Positions 1 through 8,191 of a stretch of 22,340 nt of DNA are shown piece by piece; within the stretch, counting starts at the first letter, position 1; the number at the start of each line of letters is the position of its first letter. The DNA is from Arcticibacter sp. (GTDB lineage: Bacteria > Bacteroidota > Bacteroidia > 2-12-FULL-35-15). Location of the stretch: the NCBI GenBank assembly GCA_021155045.1, contig JAJNQB010000003.1, positions 1-22,340 on the forward strand. The letters are read 5' to 3'. A program made the position numbers and the translations under genes. Below the pieces are notes generated by a model. The model saw nothing but the letters and a program-made list of their open reading frames with translations. It made no database searches and was not told where the DNA came from.

Positions 1-1
1 A

Positions 2-1882
2 ACACCAACTGCAAGTGTAACTACACAACCTACTTGTACTACACCAACAGGAACTATTGTTGTTACTGCTCCAACTGGCGGAACAATACAATACAGCAAT
101 GGTGGTGCTTATCAAGTTAGTGGAACGTTTAGTGGATTAGCACCGGGAACATACAATATTTCTGCACAAGATATGAGTACTGGATGTATATCTTCTTTTA
201 CTACTTTAACAATAAATCCAATTCCATCACCACCTGCTGCACCAACGGCAAGTGTTACAACACAGCCTACTTGTACTACACCAACAGGAACTATTGTTGT
301 TACTGCTCCAACTGGCGGAACAATACAATACAGCAATGGCGGTGCTTACCAAGCGAGTGGAACTTTTAGTTCTCTTGCACCGGGAACTTACAGCATCACG
401 GCTCAAGACATGAGTACGGGTTGTATTTCAACTATTACATCTTTAACGGTAAACCCTATACCAAATGCACCTGCTGCTCCAACGGCAAGTGTTACTTCGC
501 AACCTACTTGTACTACACCAACGGGAACTATTGTTGTTACTGCTCCAACTGGCGGAACAATACAATACAGCAATGGCGGTGCTTACCAAGCTAGCGGAAC
601 ATTTAGTTCTCTTGCACCTGGAACATACAGCATCACTGCTCAAGATATGAGTACAGGATGTATTTCTGCTATTACATCTTTAACAGTAAATTCTATACCA
701 ACTGCACCTGCTGCTCCAACGGCATCTGTTACTTCGCAACCTACTTGTACTACACCAACAGGAACTATTGTCGTTACTGCTCCAACTGGCGGAACAATAC
801 AATACAGCAATGGCGGTGCCTACCAAGCTAGTGGAACTTTTAGTTCTCTTGCTCCGGGAACATATAGCATCACAGCACAAGATATGAGTACGGGTTGTAT
901 TTCAACTATTACATCTTTAACTGTGAACCCAATACCATCAGCGCCTGCTGCTCCAACGGCAAGTGTAACTACACAACCTACGTGTACTGTTGCAGGAACC
1001 ATTGATGTTACAGCGCCAACAGGAGCAACAATAGAATATAGTATTGGTGGAGCTTATCAAGCTAGTGGAACTTTTAGTTCTCTTACTCCGGGAACTTACA
1101 ACATTACTGCTCAAGATATGAGTACAGGATGTATTTCTTCTATAACAAGTATAGTGGTTAATGCTCCTCCAGGTGCTCCAGCTGCACCAACAGCCTCGGT
1201 TACTGCTCAACCTACTTGTACTACACCAACAGGAACCATTGTAGTAACAGCTCCTACAGGCGCAACAATAGAATATAGTATTGGCGGAGCTTATCAAGTT
1301 AGTGGAACATTCAATGGTCTTGCGCCAGGCACTTATAATATTACAGCACAAGATATGAGTACAGGATGTATTTCTTCTTTAACTTCAGTTACTGTTAACC
1401 CTATACCATCAGCGCCTGCTGCGCCAACGGCATCTGTAACTACTCAACCTGATTGTACTACACCAACTGGAACAATTGACATTACAGCGCCAACAGGAGC
1501 AACAATTGAATATAGCATTGGTGGGGCTTACCAAGCTAGTGGAACGTTTAGTTCTCTTGCTCCTGGAACATACAACATCACAGTACAAGACATGAGTACG
1601 GGTTGTATTTCTTCTATTACAACTTTAACAGTCAATCCTGTTCCTACAGCTCCATCTGCTCCAACTGCAAGTGTAACAACTCAACCTACTTGTGCTACAC
1701 CAACAGGAACAATTGATATTACAGCACCAACAGGAGCAACAATTGAATATAGTATTGGTGGTGCTTACCAAGCTAGCGGAACTTTTAGTTCTCTTACTCC
1801 AGGAACTTACAACATCACTGCTCAAGACATGAGTACGGGTTGCATTTCTTCTATTACAACTTTAACAGTCAATCCTGCTGCA
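2..1882 (+). repeat. Coding tandem repeat, eight units of 237 bp (79 residues)
   Basis: The motif encoding QDMSTGCIS recurs with its ATG at 173, 410, 647, 884, 1118, 1355, 1592 and 1829. Spacing is 237 bp throughout except 234 bp for 884 to 1118, where one codon is missing (CTVAGTI instead of CTTPTGTI). Units 1-4 carry APTGGTIQYSNGGAY and are nearly identical at DNA level. Units 5-8 carry APTGATIEYSIGGAY, so two subtypes lie in separate blocks. The first unit is cut by the window edge and more units may lie upstream. Confidence 0.95.
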
Positions 1883-3055
1883 GGTGCTCCTCCTGCTCCA
1901 ACAGCAACGGGAGCTAGTTATTGCTCAGGCGCGTCTATAAATTCAATTACAGCAAGCGGTACAGGAGGAACTATTAATTGGTATAGTAACCCTTCATTAA
2001 CAACATTAGTTTTTACTGGAACTACTTTTACTCCTTCTATCTCAAGCACTACTACTTTTTATGTAACAGAAACAGTAAGTGGTTGCGAGAGTGCTGCCAC
2101 ACCAGTTACGATTACTATAAATCCTTTACCAACAGTGAGTGGAGGATCAAATCAATCGATTTGCCAAGGTGCTTCCATTACTCTTTCTGGAAGTGGTGCT
2201 AGTTCATATACTTGGTCTGGTGGAATAACTGATGGTGTTGCTTTCACACCAAGTTCTACAACAACTTATACGGTAACAGGTACAGATGGAAATGGTTGTT
2301 CTAATACCGCTACTGTTTTAGTAACAGTCAATACAATTCCAGTTGCAAATGCCGGTTCTGACATTACAATTTGTTCGGGCTCAAATACTGTTTTAAGTGC
2401 AAGCGGAGGAAGTTCTTATTTGTGGAACACAACTGCTACTACTTCATCTATAACAGTTAATCCTACAATTACTACTACTTATTATGTAACAGTTTCTAAT
2501 GGAAGTTGCTCAGATAATGATACAGTAATAGTAAATGTAAATACCAGTCCAATTGCTGGCGTTAGCCCTGACGTTACAATAGTGCAAGGAACTAGCACGA
2601 CATTAACTGCAACAGGTGGAGGAAATTATGTTTGGAGCAATGGTGAAACAACTAGCTCCATATCAGTTAATCCTTCTGTAACTACAACATATTGTGTTGT
2701 TGTTTCAAACGGAAACTGTACAGACTCTACATGTGTAAGAGTTTTTGTTGATGTAGCATGTGGCGAATTATATTTACCAAATGCATTCTCGCCAAACAAT
2801 GATGGTTCAAACGATGTATTTAAAGTGAGAATAAATGCTGATTGTGTAAAAGAAGTAGAGTTCTTAATTTTCGACCGTTGGGGAGAAAAAGTTTTTGAGG
2901 CAACCAATCCTACTGCAGCTTGTACTAATGGATGGAACGGAGTTTACAAAGGAAAAGATTTAGATAATGGAGTTTTTGTTTATTACCTATCCATCAAACT
3001 TACGAACTCTAATGAAACAATAAAACAAAAAGGTAATGTAAGTTTAATTAGATAA
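2..3055 (+). CDS. Giant repeat-containing secreted surface protein with type B T9SS sorting domain (5' partial)
   Basis: The frame is open from the left edge, so the gene starts outside the window; the methionine codon at 173 is internal to a repeat and is not the start. In order it shows eight tandem 79-residue units (to about 1882) resembling SprB-type repeats, with conserved TC, GTY.ITAQD and STGC positions. An Ig_7-like module follows (about 1884-2113; YCSG, GTGGTINWYS, TTTFYVTE), then three PKD-like modules (about 2120-2755; each with C.G, Y.W, TTTY.V). Last is a C-terminal domain (about 2770-3055) with LPNAFSPNNDGSNDVFKV, FDRWGEKVFE, GWNGVYKG and NGVFVYYL, the gliding-motility-associated or CHU_C type B signal. 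Such proteins cross the outer membrane through the T9SS and act as adhesins or gliding surface proteins. The PorP/SprF-family gene 25 nt downstream fits this. Which ligand or surface it binds cannot be told. Confidence 0.93.
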   Translation, partial: TPTASVTTQPTCTTPTGTIVVTAPTGGTIQYSNGGAYQVSGTFSGLAPGTYNISAQDMSTGCISSFTTLTINPIPSPPAAPTASVTTQPTCTTPTGTIVVTAPTGGTIQYSNGGAYQASGTFSSLAPGTYSITAQDMSTGCISTITSLTVNPIPNAPAAPTASVTSQPTCTTPTGTIVVTAPTGGTIQYSNGGAYQASGTFSSLAPGTYSITAQDMSTGCISAITSLTVNSIPTAPAAPTASVTSQPTCTTPTGTIVVTAPTGGTIQYSNGGAYQASGTFSSLAPGTYSITAQDMSTGCISTITSLTVNPIPSAPAAPTASVTTQPTCTVAGTIDVTAPTGATIEYSIGGAYQASGTFSSLTPGTYNITAQDMSTGCISSITSIVVNAPPGAPAAPTASVTAQPTCTTPTGTIVVTAPTGATIEYSIGGAYQVSGTFNGLAPGTYNITAQDMSTGCISSLTSVTVNPIPSAPAAPTASVTTQPDCTTPTGTIDITAPTGATIEYSIGGAYQASGTFSSLAPGTYNITVQDMSTGCISSITTLTVNPVPTAPSAPTASVTTQPTCATPTGTIDITAPTGATIEYSIGGAYQASGTFSSLTPGTYNITAQDMSTGCISSITTLTVNPAAGAPPAPTATGASYCSGASINSITASGTGGTINWYSNPSLTTLVFTGTTFTPSISSTTTFYVTETVSGCESAATPVTITINPLPTVSGGSNQSICQGASITLSGSGASSYTWSGGITDGVAFTPSSTTTYTVTGTDGNGCSNTATVLVTVNTIPVANAGSDITICSGSNTVLSASGGSSYLWNTTATTSSITVNPTITTTYYVTVSNGSCSDNDTVIVNVNTSPIAGVSPDVTIVQGTSTTLTATGGGNYVWSNGETTSSISVNPSVTTTYCVVVSNGNCTDSTCVRVFVDVACGELYLPNAFSPNNDGSNDVFKVRINADCVKEVEFLIFDRWGEKVFEATNPTAACTNGWNGVYKGKDLDNGVFVYYLSIKLTNSNETIKQKGNVSLIR

Positions 3056-3080
3056 ATTTTATACCTAAAATATTTTACAG

Positions 3081-4130
3081 ATGAAAACAAAACATATAAA
3101 CTCAAAAATAGTAATAGCATTTTCTATCATTACAGGTAGTTTATTTGCTCAAGATGTCCATTTCTCTCAATTTAGAGAAACACCAATTTTAATAAACCCA
3201 GGTCGCACGGCTCTTGATAGAGATGTTAGAATTGTATTAAATTATAAAGACCAATGGCGTAGTGTAGCAAAAGCATATAAAACGTTTGCCTTTTCTGGCG
3301 AAATGGTTTTGAATAAGAAAAAAAATAAAGACAATTATTTAGGATTAGGAATTCAAGTTTATTCAGATAAATCAGGAGATTCACAAATGGGAATTACTGT
3401 TGGTTCTTTAAATCTTTCAGGAATTATTAAAACGAGCGAAAACAGCAAATTAGGAGTTGGTATTATGGGAGGTTTTGGACAACGTTCTGTAAATTATGGG
3501 GCATTACGCTGGGATGAACAATATCAAAGTGGAGCCTATACTCCTGCTGCTTCAACTGGTGAGCCAACGGGAGTAGCAAATAGTTATACATTACCAGATG
3601 CAGCAGCAGGAGTTGCTTGGTTTTACGGAAAAGGAGAAAAATATATTTCAGCAAATAATGGAGTTCAAGCAATAGTTGGATTTTCTGCTCATCACTTTGG
3701 ATTTCAAAAGTTTTCTTTTTACAAGCAAACAGGAGAAAAATTATTTGCAAAATATATTGCTCATGCAAATGTTGGTTTTGGAATTTCTAACTCTAACTTA
3801 ATTATTATACCTGGATTTATGGCTTCTTTTCAAGGTCCTTCAAAAGAGTTTGTAGCAGGCAGTGTTTTCAAATATGTATTATCAGAAAACTCCAAATACA
3901 CTGGAAACAAAAAAGGTTCTGCTATAGGTATTGGATTAGATTACCGTTTTGGTGATGCTGCAATAGCATCTGTAATTTACGAATATTCTAATTTTGGTAT
4001 AGGAGTTAGTTATGATATGAATCTTTCAAAATTAAAAACAGCAAGTGCAACAAGAGGAGGCTTTGAAATTGCTTTACGTTTTGTAACGCCCAACCCATTC
4101 TTTACTAATGTAACAAAAGCTAGGATATAA
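3081..4130 (+). CDS. PorP/SprF family type IX secretion system membrane protein
   Basis: This is a 349-residue protein with an N-terminal signal peptide ending near SLFAQ. The characteristic PorP/SprF opening follows: QDVHFSQFRETPILINPGR, then LNYKDQWRSV and FAFSGEM. The remainder alternates like an outer-membrane beta barrel (GLGIQVYSD, VGIMGGFGQRS, GIGLDYRF, ALRFVTPNPF). Family members are 14-strand outer-membrane proteins. They are commonly encoded directly after a secreted protein with a type B C-terminal signal and are needed for its secretion or surface attachment, as SprF is for SprB in Flavobacterium. Here the gene starts 25 nt after the stop of exactly such a cargo gene, on the same strand, with no terminator between, so a two-gene operon is likely. 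The start is the ATG directly before the signal peptide. Length is typical of the family. Confidence 0.92.
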   Translation: MKTKHINSKIVIAFSIITGSLFAQDVHFSQFRETPILINPGRTALDRDVRIVLNYKDQWRSVAKAYKTFAFSGEMVLNKKKNKDNYLGLGIQVYSDKSGDSQMGITVGSLNLSGIIKTSENSKLGVGIMGGFGQRSVNYGALRWDEQYQSGAYTPAASTGEPTGVANSYTLPDAAAGVAWFYGKGEKYISANNGVQAIVGFSAHHFGFQKFSFYKQTGEKLFAKYIAHANVGFGISNSNLIIIPGFMASFQGPSKEFVAGSVFKYVLSENSKYTGNKKGSAIGIGLDYRFGDAAIASVIYEYSNFGIGVSYDMNLSKLKTASATRGGFEIALRFVTPNPFFTNVTKARI

Positions 4131-4133
4131 AAA

Positions 4134-4343
4134 TTATTTTATCTCTTCGTAATCAACATACTCCCCTTCTCCATCAGGAATTTTATTTTTTGTAGGAGGA
4201 ATATAATCAACAGAGGTTTCTCCTTGCCTTCTTTGTTGGGCGCTATTTGAACTACTCTGCTTGTTTTTATTATAGGAATTTACTCCCCTGATTATTTGCC
4301 AGATAACCCAAATTACAAGTATGGTATAAAATAAATCACGCAT
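4134..4343 (-). CDS. Small single-pass membrane protein, DUF4834-like
   Basis: A 69-residue protein starting MRDLFYTILVIWVIWQII. It has one N-terminal membrane segment (about residues 4-20) and a basic, Ser/Gln-rich stretch. The acidic tail contains VDYIPP and GEGEYVDYEEIK. That tail and layout match my memory of the Bacteroidota family DUF4834, whose function is unknown. A TTG codon 12 nt further upstream (4355) would add four residues. I chose the ATG at 4343 because a predicted -7 box (TACCTTTG, 4377-4370) would leave almost no leader before the TTG. The gene runs tail to tail with the PorP/SprF gene, with only 3 nt between the stops. It diverges from the lipoprotein gene at 4422. Confidence 0.7.
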   Translation of the reverse strand: MRDLFYTILVIWVIWQIIRGVNSYNKNKQSSSNSAQQRRQGETSVDYIPPTKNKIPDGEGEYVDYEEIK

Positions 4344-4369
4344 TGATAAATTCAAATAAAATTATACAA

Positions 4370-4377
4370 CAAAGGTA
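4370..4377 (-). promoter_or_regulatory. Predicted -7 element for the small membrane protein gene
   Basis: On the minus strand the sequence reads TACCTTTG, a full match to the Bacteroidota -7 consensus TAnnTTTG, 26 nt before the ATG at 4343. No TTG was found at the usual -33 distance, so this rests on the -7 box and its position alone. Confidence 0.45.
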
Positions 4378-4397
4378 AAGTATTTATATAAATAAGG

Positions 4398-4405
4398 TAG
4401 TTTTG
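4398..4405 (+). promoter_or_regulatory. Predicted -7 element for the two-gene lipoprotein unit
   Basis: TAGTTTTG matches TAnnTTTG and lies 16 nt before the ATG at 4422. The -33 TTG is not evident. It sits about 20 bp from the oppositely directed box at 4370-4377, so the two divergent promoters would be close together. Confidence 0.4.
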
Positions 4406-4421
4406 CAACATAAATAAATTT

Positions 4422-5090
4422 ATGAGAATAAATTATCTTTTTTATTTTTTTATCATTTCAACAATCTTTACAGCCTGTGCCCCATCACATTTTGTAAAAC
4501 CTTTAGAAAAAAAGCAACATGCTGCAAATATCGCTTTAGGTGGTCCACTCATAAAGTATGGTACGGCAACAATTCCTGTTCCCTTTTTAACTGCAACTTA
4601 TGGCTATGGAATTGATAGTACATTAACAGGTTTTGCAAGTGTAAATATTACTTCTGCGTTATATCAAAATGCACAAATAGAAATTGGAGCAAGCAAAAGA
4701 TTACTAAAACAAAACAAATACTTTCCTGCTATTAGCATCAACCCTGTTTTAAATTTTATTTATCACGACAAAAAAACATATAAGTTTTATCCCCAATTTG
4801 ACTTGAATTTTTATTGGGAATATGGAAGAAAAGAAAACTTTTTTTATGTTGGATTAGATAATTGGTTTGATTTATCTGCAAAAAAAGCATTCGATAAAAA
4901 ACAACAAAACCATTGGATTTATAGCCCCATGATGGGACATACATTTTCTGGAAAAAAATGGAATTTTAATGTAGAAGCAAAAATAATTGCCCCCAACTTA
5001 TCAAATAAAAACATTGTAGTAGATTACCAAACACCACTAAAAAATAATGGTGCAATGGGCATTTACTTCAGTTGTACTCGTAAATTTTAA
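4422..5090 (+). CDS. Putative lipoprotein of unknown function, barrel-like
   Basis: A 222-residue protein that I do not recognise as a named family. The N-terminus MRINYLFYFFIISTIFTAC is a lipoprotein signal with the acceptor cysteine at residue 19. The mature part is rich in aromatic residues and alternating strands (LTATYGYGID, QIEIGASKRLL, FYPQFDLNFYWEYG, FFYVGLDNWFDL, KWNFNVEAKIIAP). It ends YFSCTRKF, with a terminal Phe as in many outer-membrane beta proteins. I infer an outer-membrane location and perhaps a small barrel. The gene is followed after 4 nt by a second lipoprotein gene, an alpha/beta hydrolase, so the two are probably co-transcribed. No predicted catalytic motif is visible. 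The surrounding genes do not show what it works on. Confidence 0.75.
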   Translation: MRINYLFYFFIISTIFTACAPSHFVKPLEKKQHAANIALGGPLIKYGTATIPVPFLTATYGYGIDSTLTGFASVNITSALYQNAQIEIGASKRLLKQNKYFPAISINPVLNFIYHDKKTYKFYPQFDLNFYWEYGRKENFFYVGLDNWFDLSAKKAFDKKQQNHWIYSPMMGHTFSGKKWNFNVEAKIIAPNLSNKNIVVDYQTPLKNNGAMGIYFSCTRKF

Positions 5091-5094
5091 AACA

Positions 5095-5988
5095 ATGAAA
5101 AAAATACTATTTTATTTAACTACCATAATTATATCAACAAGTTGTTTAAGGCTTGATGATAATTTATTTAACCAATCAAAACTTAAAGAATACAAATTAG
5201 ATAATTATACTGGCGAACTTGATTTTAGGTTAGATTATAGCTATCGAATTCCCGATAGCTTGATTCATTTATTTACGCTTTCTTCTCAGGCAAGTAATGA
5301 ATCTAGTGCAACTATAATTTATGCCGTATATATTGGTGATATAAGTAAAATAGCATCAGACACGGTGATAATGTATTGCCATGGAAACAAAGACCATATG
5401 GATTTTTATTGGCAACGTGCAAAATTGCTTGCAAATGTGGGTAGTAAAAATCGTTTTGGTGTATTGATGATTGATTATAGAGGTTATGGAATGAGTGAAG
5501 GCAAACCTACCGAAAATGGTTTGTATGCTGATACAGATGCAGCTCTCAATTGGCTAAAATCAAAAGGATTAACAAACGATAGATTAGTTATTTATGGATT
5601 CAGTTTAGGAACAGCACCTGCAACTAAAATGGCTGCCAATAATTATTCATTAAAACCAAATAAGCTAATGCTCGAAGCTCCTTTTGCTTCTGCCGAAGTA
5701 ATGGTACAAGATGCTTCAGGCTTTTCACTGCCAGGCACTACTGTTACCGATTTACAAATAAATAATGGAGAAGAAATAAAAAAGGTACAGCAACCTTTTT
5801 TTTGGGTTCATGGAATGGCTGATGATTTTTTAAGTATCAATTCGCACGGTGAAATTGTTTATGCAAGTTATAGCGGAACTTATAAAGAAGCGCATCGTAT
5901 TTCAAATGCAGGACATAGTACCATACCAACAACAATGGGATTTCAAAATTATATGGAAGCTGTAAAAATATTTATTACTCAACATTAG
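5095..5988 (+). CDS. Alpha/beta hydrolase, probable lipoprotein
   Basis: A 297-residue protein starting MKKILFYLTT at 5095, 4 nt after the preceding stop. The frame is open upstream to an earlier ATG at 5047, but that would overlap the previous gene and bury the signal sequence. An acceptor cysteine at residue 17 (ISTSC) suggests a lipoprotein, though Ser at -3 is not the canonical lipobox residue. The fold is supported by MYCHGNKDH (about 93-101, oxyanion region) and DYRGYGMSEG (127-136). The nucleophile elbow is GFSLG with Ser170; the likely acid is Asp243 in HGMADD, and the base His274 in NAGHS. The pattern resembles the ABHD13/Bem46 group of serine hydrolases, active on esters or thioesters. 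The substrate is not predictable. It forms a pair with the barrel-like lipoprotein upstream. Confidence 0.85.
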   Translation: MKKILFYLTTIIISTSCLRLDDNLFNQSKLKEYKLDNYTGELDFRLDYSYRIPDSLIHLFTLSSQASNESSATIIYAVYIGDISKIASDTVIMYCHGNKDHMDFYWQRAKLLANVGSKNRFGVLMIDYRGYGMSEGKPTENGLYADTDAALNWLKSKGLTNDRLVIYGFSLGTAPATKMAANNYSLKPNKLMLEAPFASAEVMVQDASGFSLPGTTVTDLQINNGEEIKKVQQPFFWVHGMADDFLSINSHGEIVYASYSGTYKEAHRISNAGHSTIPTTMGFQNYMEAVKIFITQH

Positions 5989-6047
5989 TTCGTTTATTAA
6001 TAAGTTCATACTATGGTAATGATGTAGTAAAGTATTTTTAGAACTGA

Positions 6048-8123
6048 TTAATACGCACCATTTCTTTTTCGCATCAGCCATTCTATAGTAATCAATACCA
6101 GAATCATAAAGAAAATCCATTTTAAATTAATCAAATCGTTTAGTTTCTTTTCTGAGTAAGAAACCGACTTAACATCTTCTCTTTTTGACAATCTATCCAC
6201 CAAAGATTCTATCTCATTTGGATAAATCATTTCTCCATTATGTTTTTTTGCAATGGAATAAAGTAATTGATGGTCGGCAGTAGTGTTTATTAATTCCACT
6301 TGTATTGGCAATACTGAAAAGCTACCATTTTGGCTATAAACTTTGTCTGCAAGTTTGACTTGAGCTTGATATTTATAATTTCCAATAGGAAAGTTACCTG
6401 CATTTAATCGGTATGCATTTATTGTTTTTGTAAATGTAAATGAGAATTTTTTACCCGCATCATTTACAATGGTTAAATTTATTTCAGGCTCATTTATTAA
6501 TTCATAACTTTCGTTGTACAGCTCTGCTTCTATTTCTATGTTTTCATTTTCAAGAAAAGTATTTTTTGTTTTTAATCTAAAAAAACTTTTATCCACTTTT
6601 ACCGACAAATATTGAATTGTTTTTGAAATAAATTCATCAAATAGTTTATGTGAAGTATGCAGTGCATAATCTTGTAATCGCCAACGCCAAATACCTTCTC
6701 CAGAAAAAACTGCAATTTTATTTTCGCCTTGATTGTAGAATTGCATTAAAGATGTTTTTGTATCCACAATTCCTATTCGCTGGTATAAAAGTACATTTGA
6801 ATTTGCACTTGAATTTTGAGTTGTATTATACGGTGATGTTACAGCAGGAAAATCTTCAATCGCTTTTCTTAGCTCATCACTAATTGTAAACAAAGGAAAA
6901 GATTGTTCTAAAACAGCCTCTACCTCATTTGTTTTAGGTGATTGAGAAAATGAAAAACCATTTTTAAAAACTCCATTTCCACCAGAAATAAGCCAAACAG
7001 GAATATTATTTTCTATGATTTCTTGCGTGATTTTAGAAGCATTATTTTTAGAATTAGGCAAGGAATGCATAATTATTAAATTGTATTTTTTTAATGATTT
7101 ATTAAGACCTTCCCAGCTATAACTTTCTACTTCATAATTTTGATTCGATTCAATTGATTGTTTTATAGCTGCTACATCAGGATGTGGAGCTTCTGACAGT
7201 ATTACAATTTTTTGGCGAGCATCTAATACATCAATAAAAATATCTTTATAATTATTTGTAAAACTAACTTCTTCGGATAGTGTGCTTAAGCCCACTTTAT
7301 AATGTTGCAATCCAACTTCTTTAGCATCAAGCAACAACGGAATTGTAATCGTAAAAATATCTGTATTAATATTTATTGTTTGAGAAAACAAATTTTGATT
7401 TCCTTTTGAAACAGTTAATATCGTTGTTTTACCTTTAAGTTGTTTTGCATTTACAATTATTTCGATAGGAAATTGATTACCCAAATAAGCTAATCTATTG
7501 TGTTCTACTTTTGACAATACAATGTCTTTTTTAATTGTTGTATCACCCAAAGCAACTGTATAAATAGCTGATTTTATTTTTTCGGAAGCATATAAAGGAT
7601 GAGAACCTTTATTATACAACCCATCCGATGCTAGGATAATCGCACCAACATTTCTATTGCTATATCGCGTTTCTAACTCCTCAAACAAAGACGCTATATC
7701 AGTTTCTTTTTGATTAAAATTTAATGAATCAAAATTGCTTAACTCTTTTACTTTATCAGCAAAAGCATATTTTCTAATATCATACTTATCAGCTAAATCG
7801 TTTGCCAGTTTTTCAATTTTTTGTTTGTATTCTTTTTGAATAAATGAAGAGTCTTTTCCAGCTTTTATAGATTCTGAATTATCTTGAGCAATAATAATGA
7901 TAGGCTTTTCAACCTGACGAGTAATCGTTTTAATTAATGGTGATAATAGCAGAAAGGACAAAACAGTAATGACAAAAAATCTGGCGAATGCCATTAGTTT
8001 TACAAACCATTTATTTATATCATTAAACTTGTTTTCTTTCCTATAAAGAATGAAGGAATATAAAATTCCTAAAAGAATGCAAAAAAATGAAAACCAAATG
8101 GGATACTCGGTAATAATTGTCAT
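6048..8123 (-). CDS. Membrane-anchored VWA domain protein
   Basis: A 691-residue protein with two N-terminal membrane segments (about residues 8-26 and 43-64), a long extracytoplasmic part, and one C-terminal membrane segment (about 664-684) before RKRNGAY. The VWA domain begins right after the second segment. Its metal-ion-dependent adhesion site appears intact: DNSES (Asp81, Ser83, Ser85), a Thr near 141 (KETDIA) and Asp167 in ASDGLYN. The middle contains a Rossmann-like stretch (KIVILSEAPHPDVAAIK, LIIMHSLPN, PVWLISGGNGVF) like the glutamine-amidotransferase-like fold found in similar Bacteroidota proteins, without a visible catalytic Cys triad. This two-plus-one membrane layout is common in the phylum, but the role is not established. 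fabG lies 68 nt upstream on the same strand. The 59-nt gap to the convergent hydrolase gene holds no clear terminator. Confidence 0.82.
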   Translation of the reverse strand: MTIITEYPIWFSFFCILLGILYSFILYRKENKFNDINKWFVKLMAFARFFVITVLSFLLLSPLIKTITRQVEKPIIIIAQDNSESIKAGKDSSFIQKEYKQKIEKLANDLADKYDIRKYAFADKVKELSNFDSLNFNQKETDIASLFEELETRYSNRNVGAIILASDGLYNKGSHPLYASEKIKSAIYTVALGDTTIKKDIVLSKVEHNRLAYLGNQFPIEIIVNAKQLKGKTTILTVSKGNQNLFSQTININTDIFTITIPLLLDAKEVGLQHYKVGLSTLSEEVSFTNNYKDIFIDVLDARQKIVILSEAPHPDVAAIKQSIESNQNYEVESYSWEGLNKSLKKYNLIIMHSLPNSKNNASKITQEIIENNIPVWLISGGNGVFKNGFSFSQSPKTNEVEAVLEQSFPLFTISDELRKAIEDFPAVTSPYNTTQNSSANSNVLLYQRIGIVDTKTSLMQFYNQGENKIAVFSGEGIWRWRLQDYALHTSHKLFDEFISKTIQYLSVKVDKSFFRLKTKNTFLENENIEIEAELYNESYELINEPEINLTIVNDAGKKFSFTFTKTINAYRLNAGNFPIGNYKYQAQVKLADKVYSQNGSFSVLPIQVELINTTADHQLLYSIAKKHNGEMIYPNEIESLVDRLSKREDVKSVSYSEKKLNDLINLKWIFFMILVLITIEWLMRKRNGAY

Positions 8124-8191
8124 TCTATTTTAATTAGCAGAAAGGTTTATTCACAACTGATTTTGTTATTGTTGTATTTTTAAACGTGGTT

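Noticed and set aside
938..1351. A 137-residue minus-strand open frame and several similar ones opposite the adhesin repeats
   Set aside because: They follow the 237-bp period and have a Cys/Ser/Arg-rich composition typical of antisense reading of a Thr/Ala/Gly-rich repeat. The plus frame is a clear protein.
3463..3768. A 101-residue minus-strand open frame within the PorP/SprF gene
   Set aside because: It lies wholly inside a well-supported gene and has low-complexity Leu/Gln/Lys composition without domain features.
5047..5094. An upstream ATG start for the alpha/beta hydrolase
   Set aside because: It would overlap the previous lipoprotein gene by 44 nt and put 16 non-signal residues before a good signal sequence. 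The ATG at 5095 is better placed.
6009..6040. A possible hairpin (TACTA/TAGTA) between the hydrolase and the VWA gene as a bidirectional terminator
   Set aside because: Only five A-T-rich base pairs around an 11-nt loop; this is expected by chance in such AT-rich DNA.
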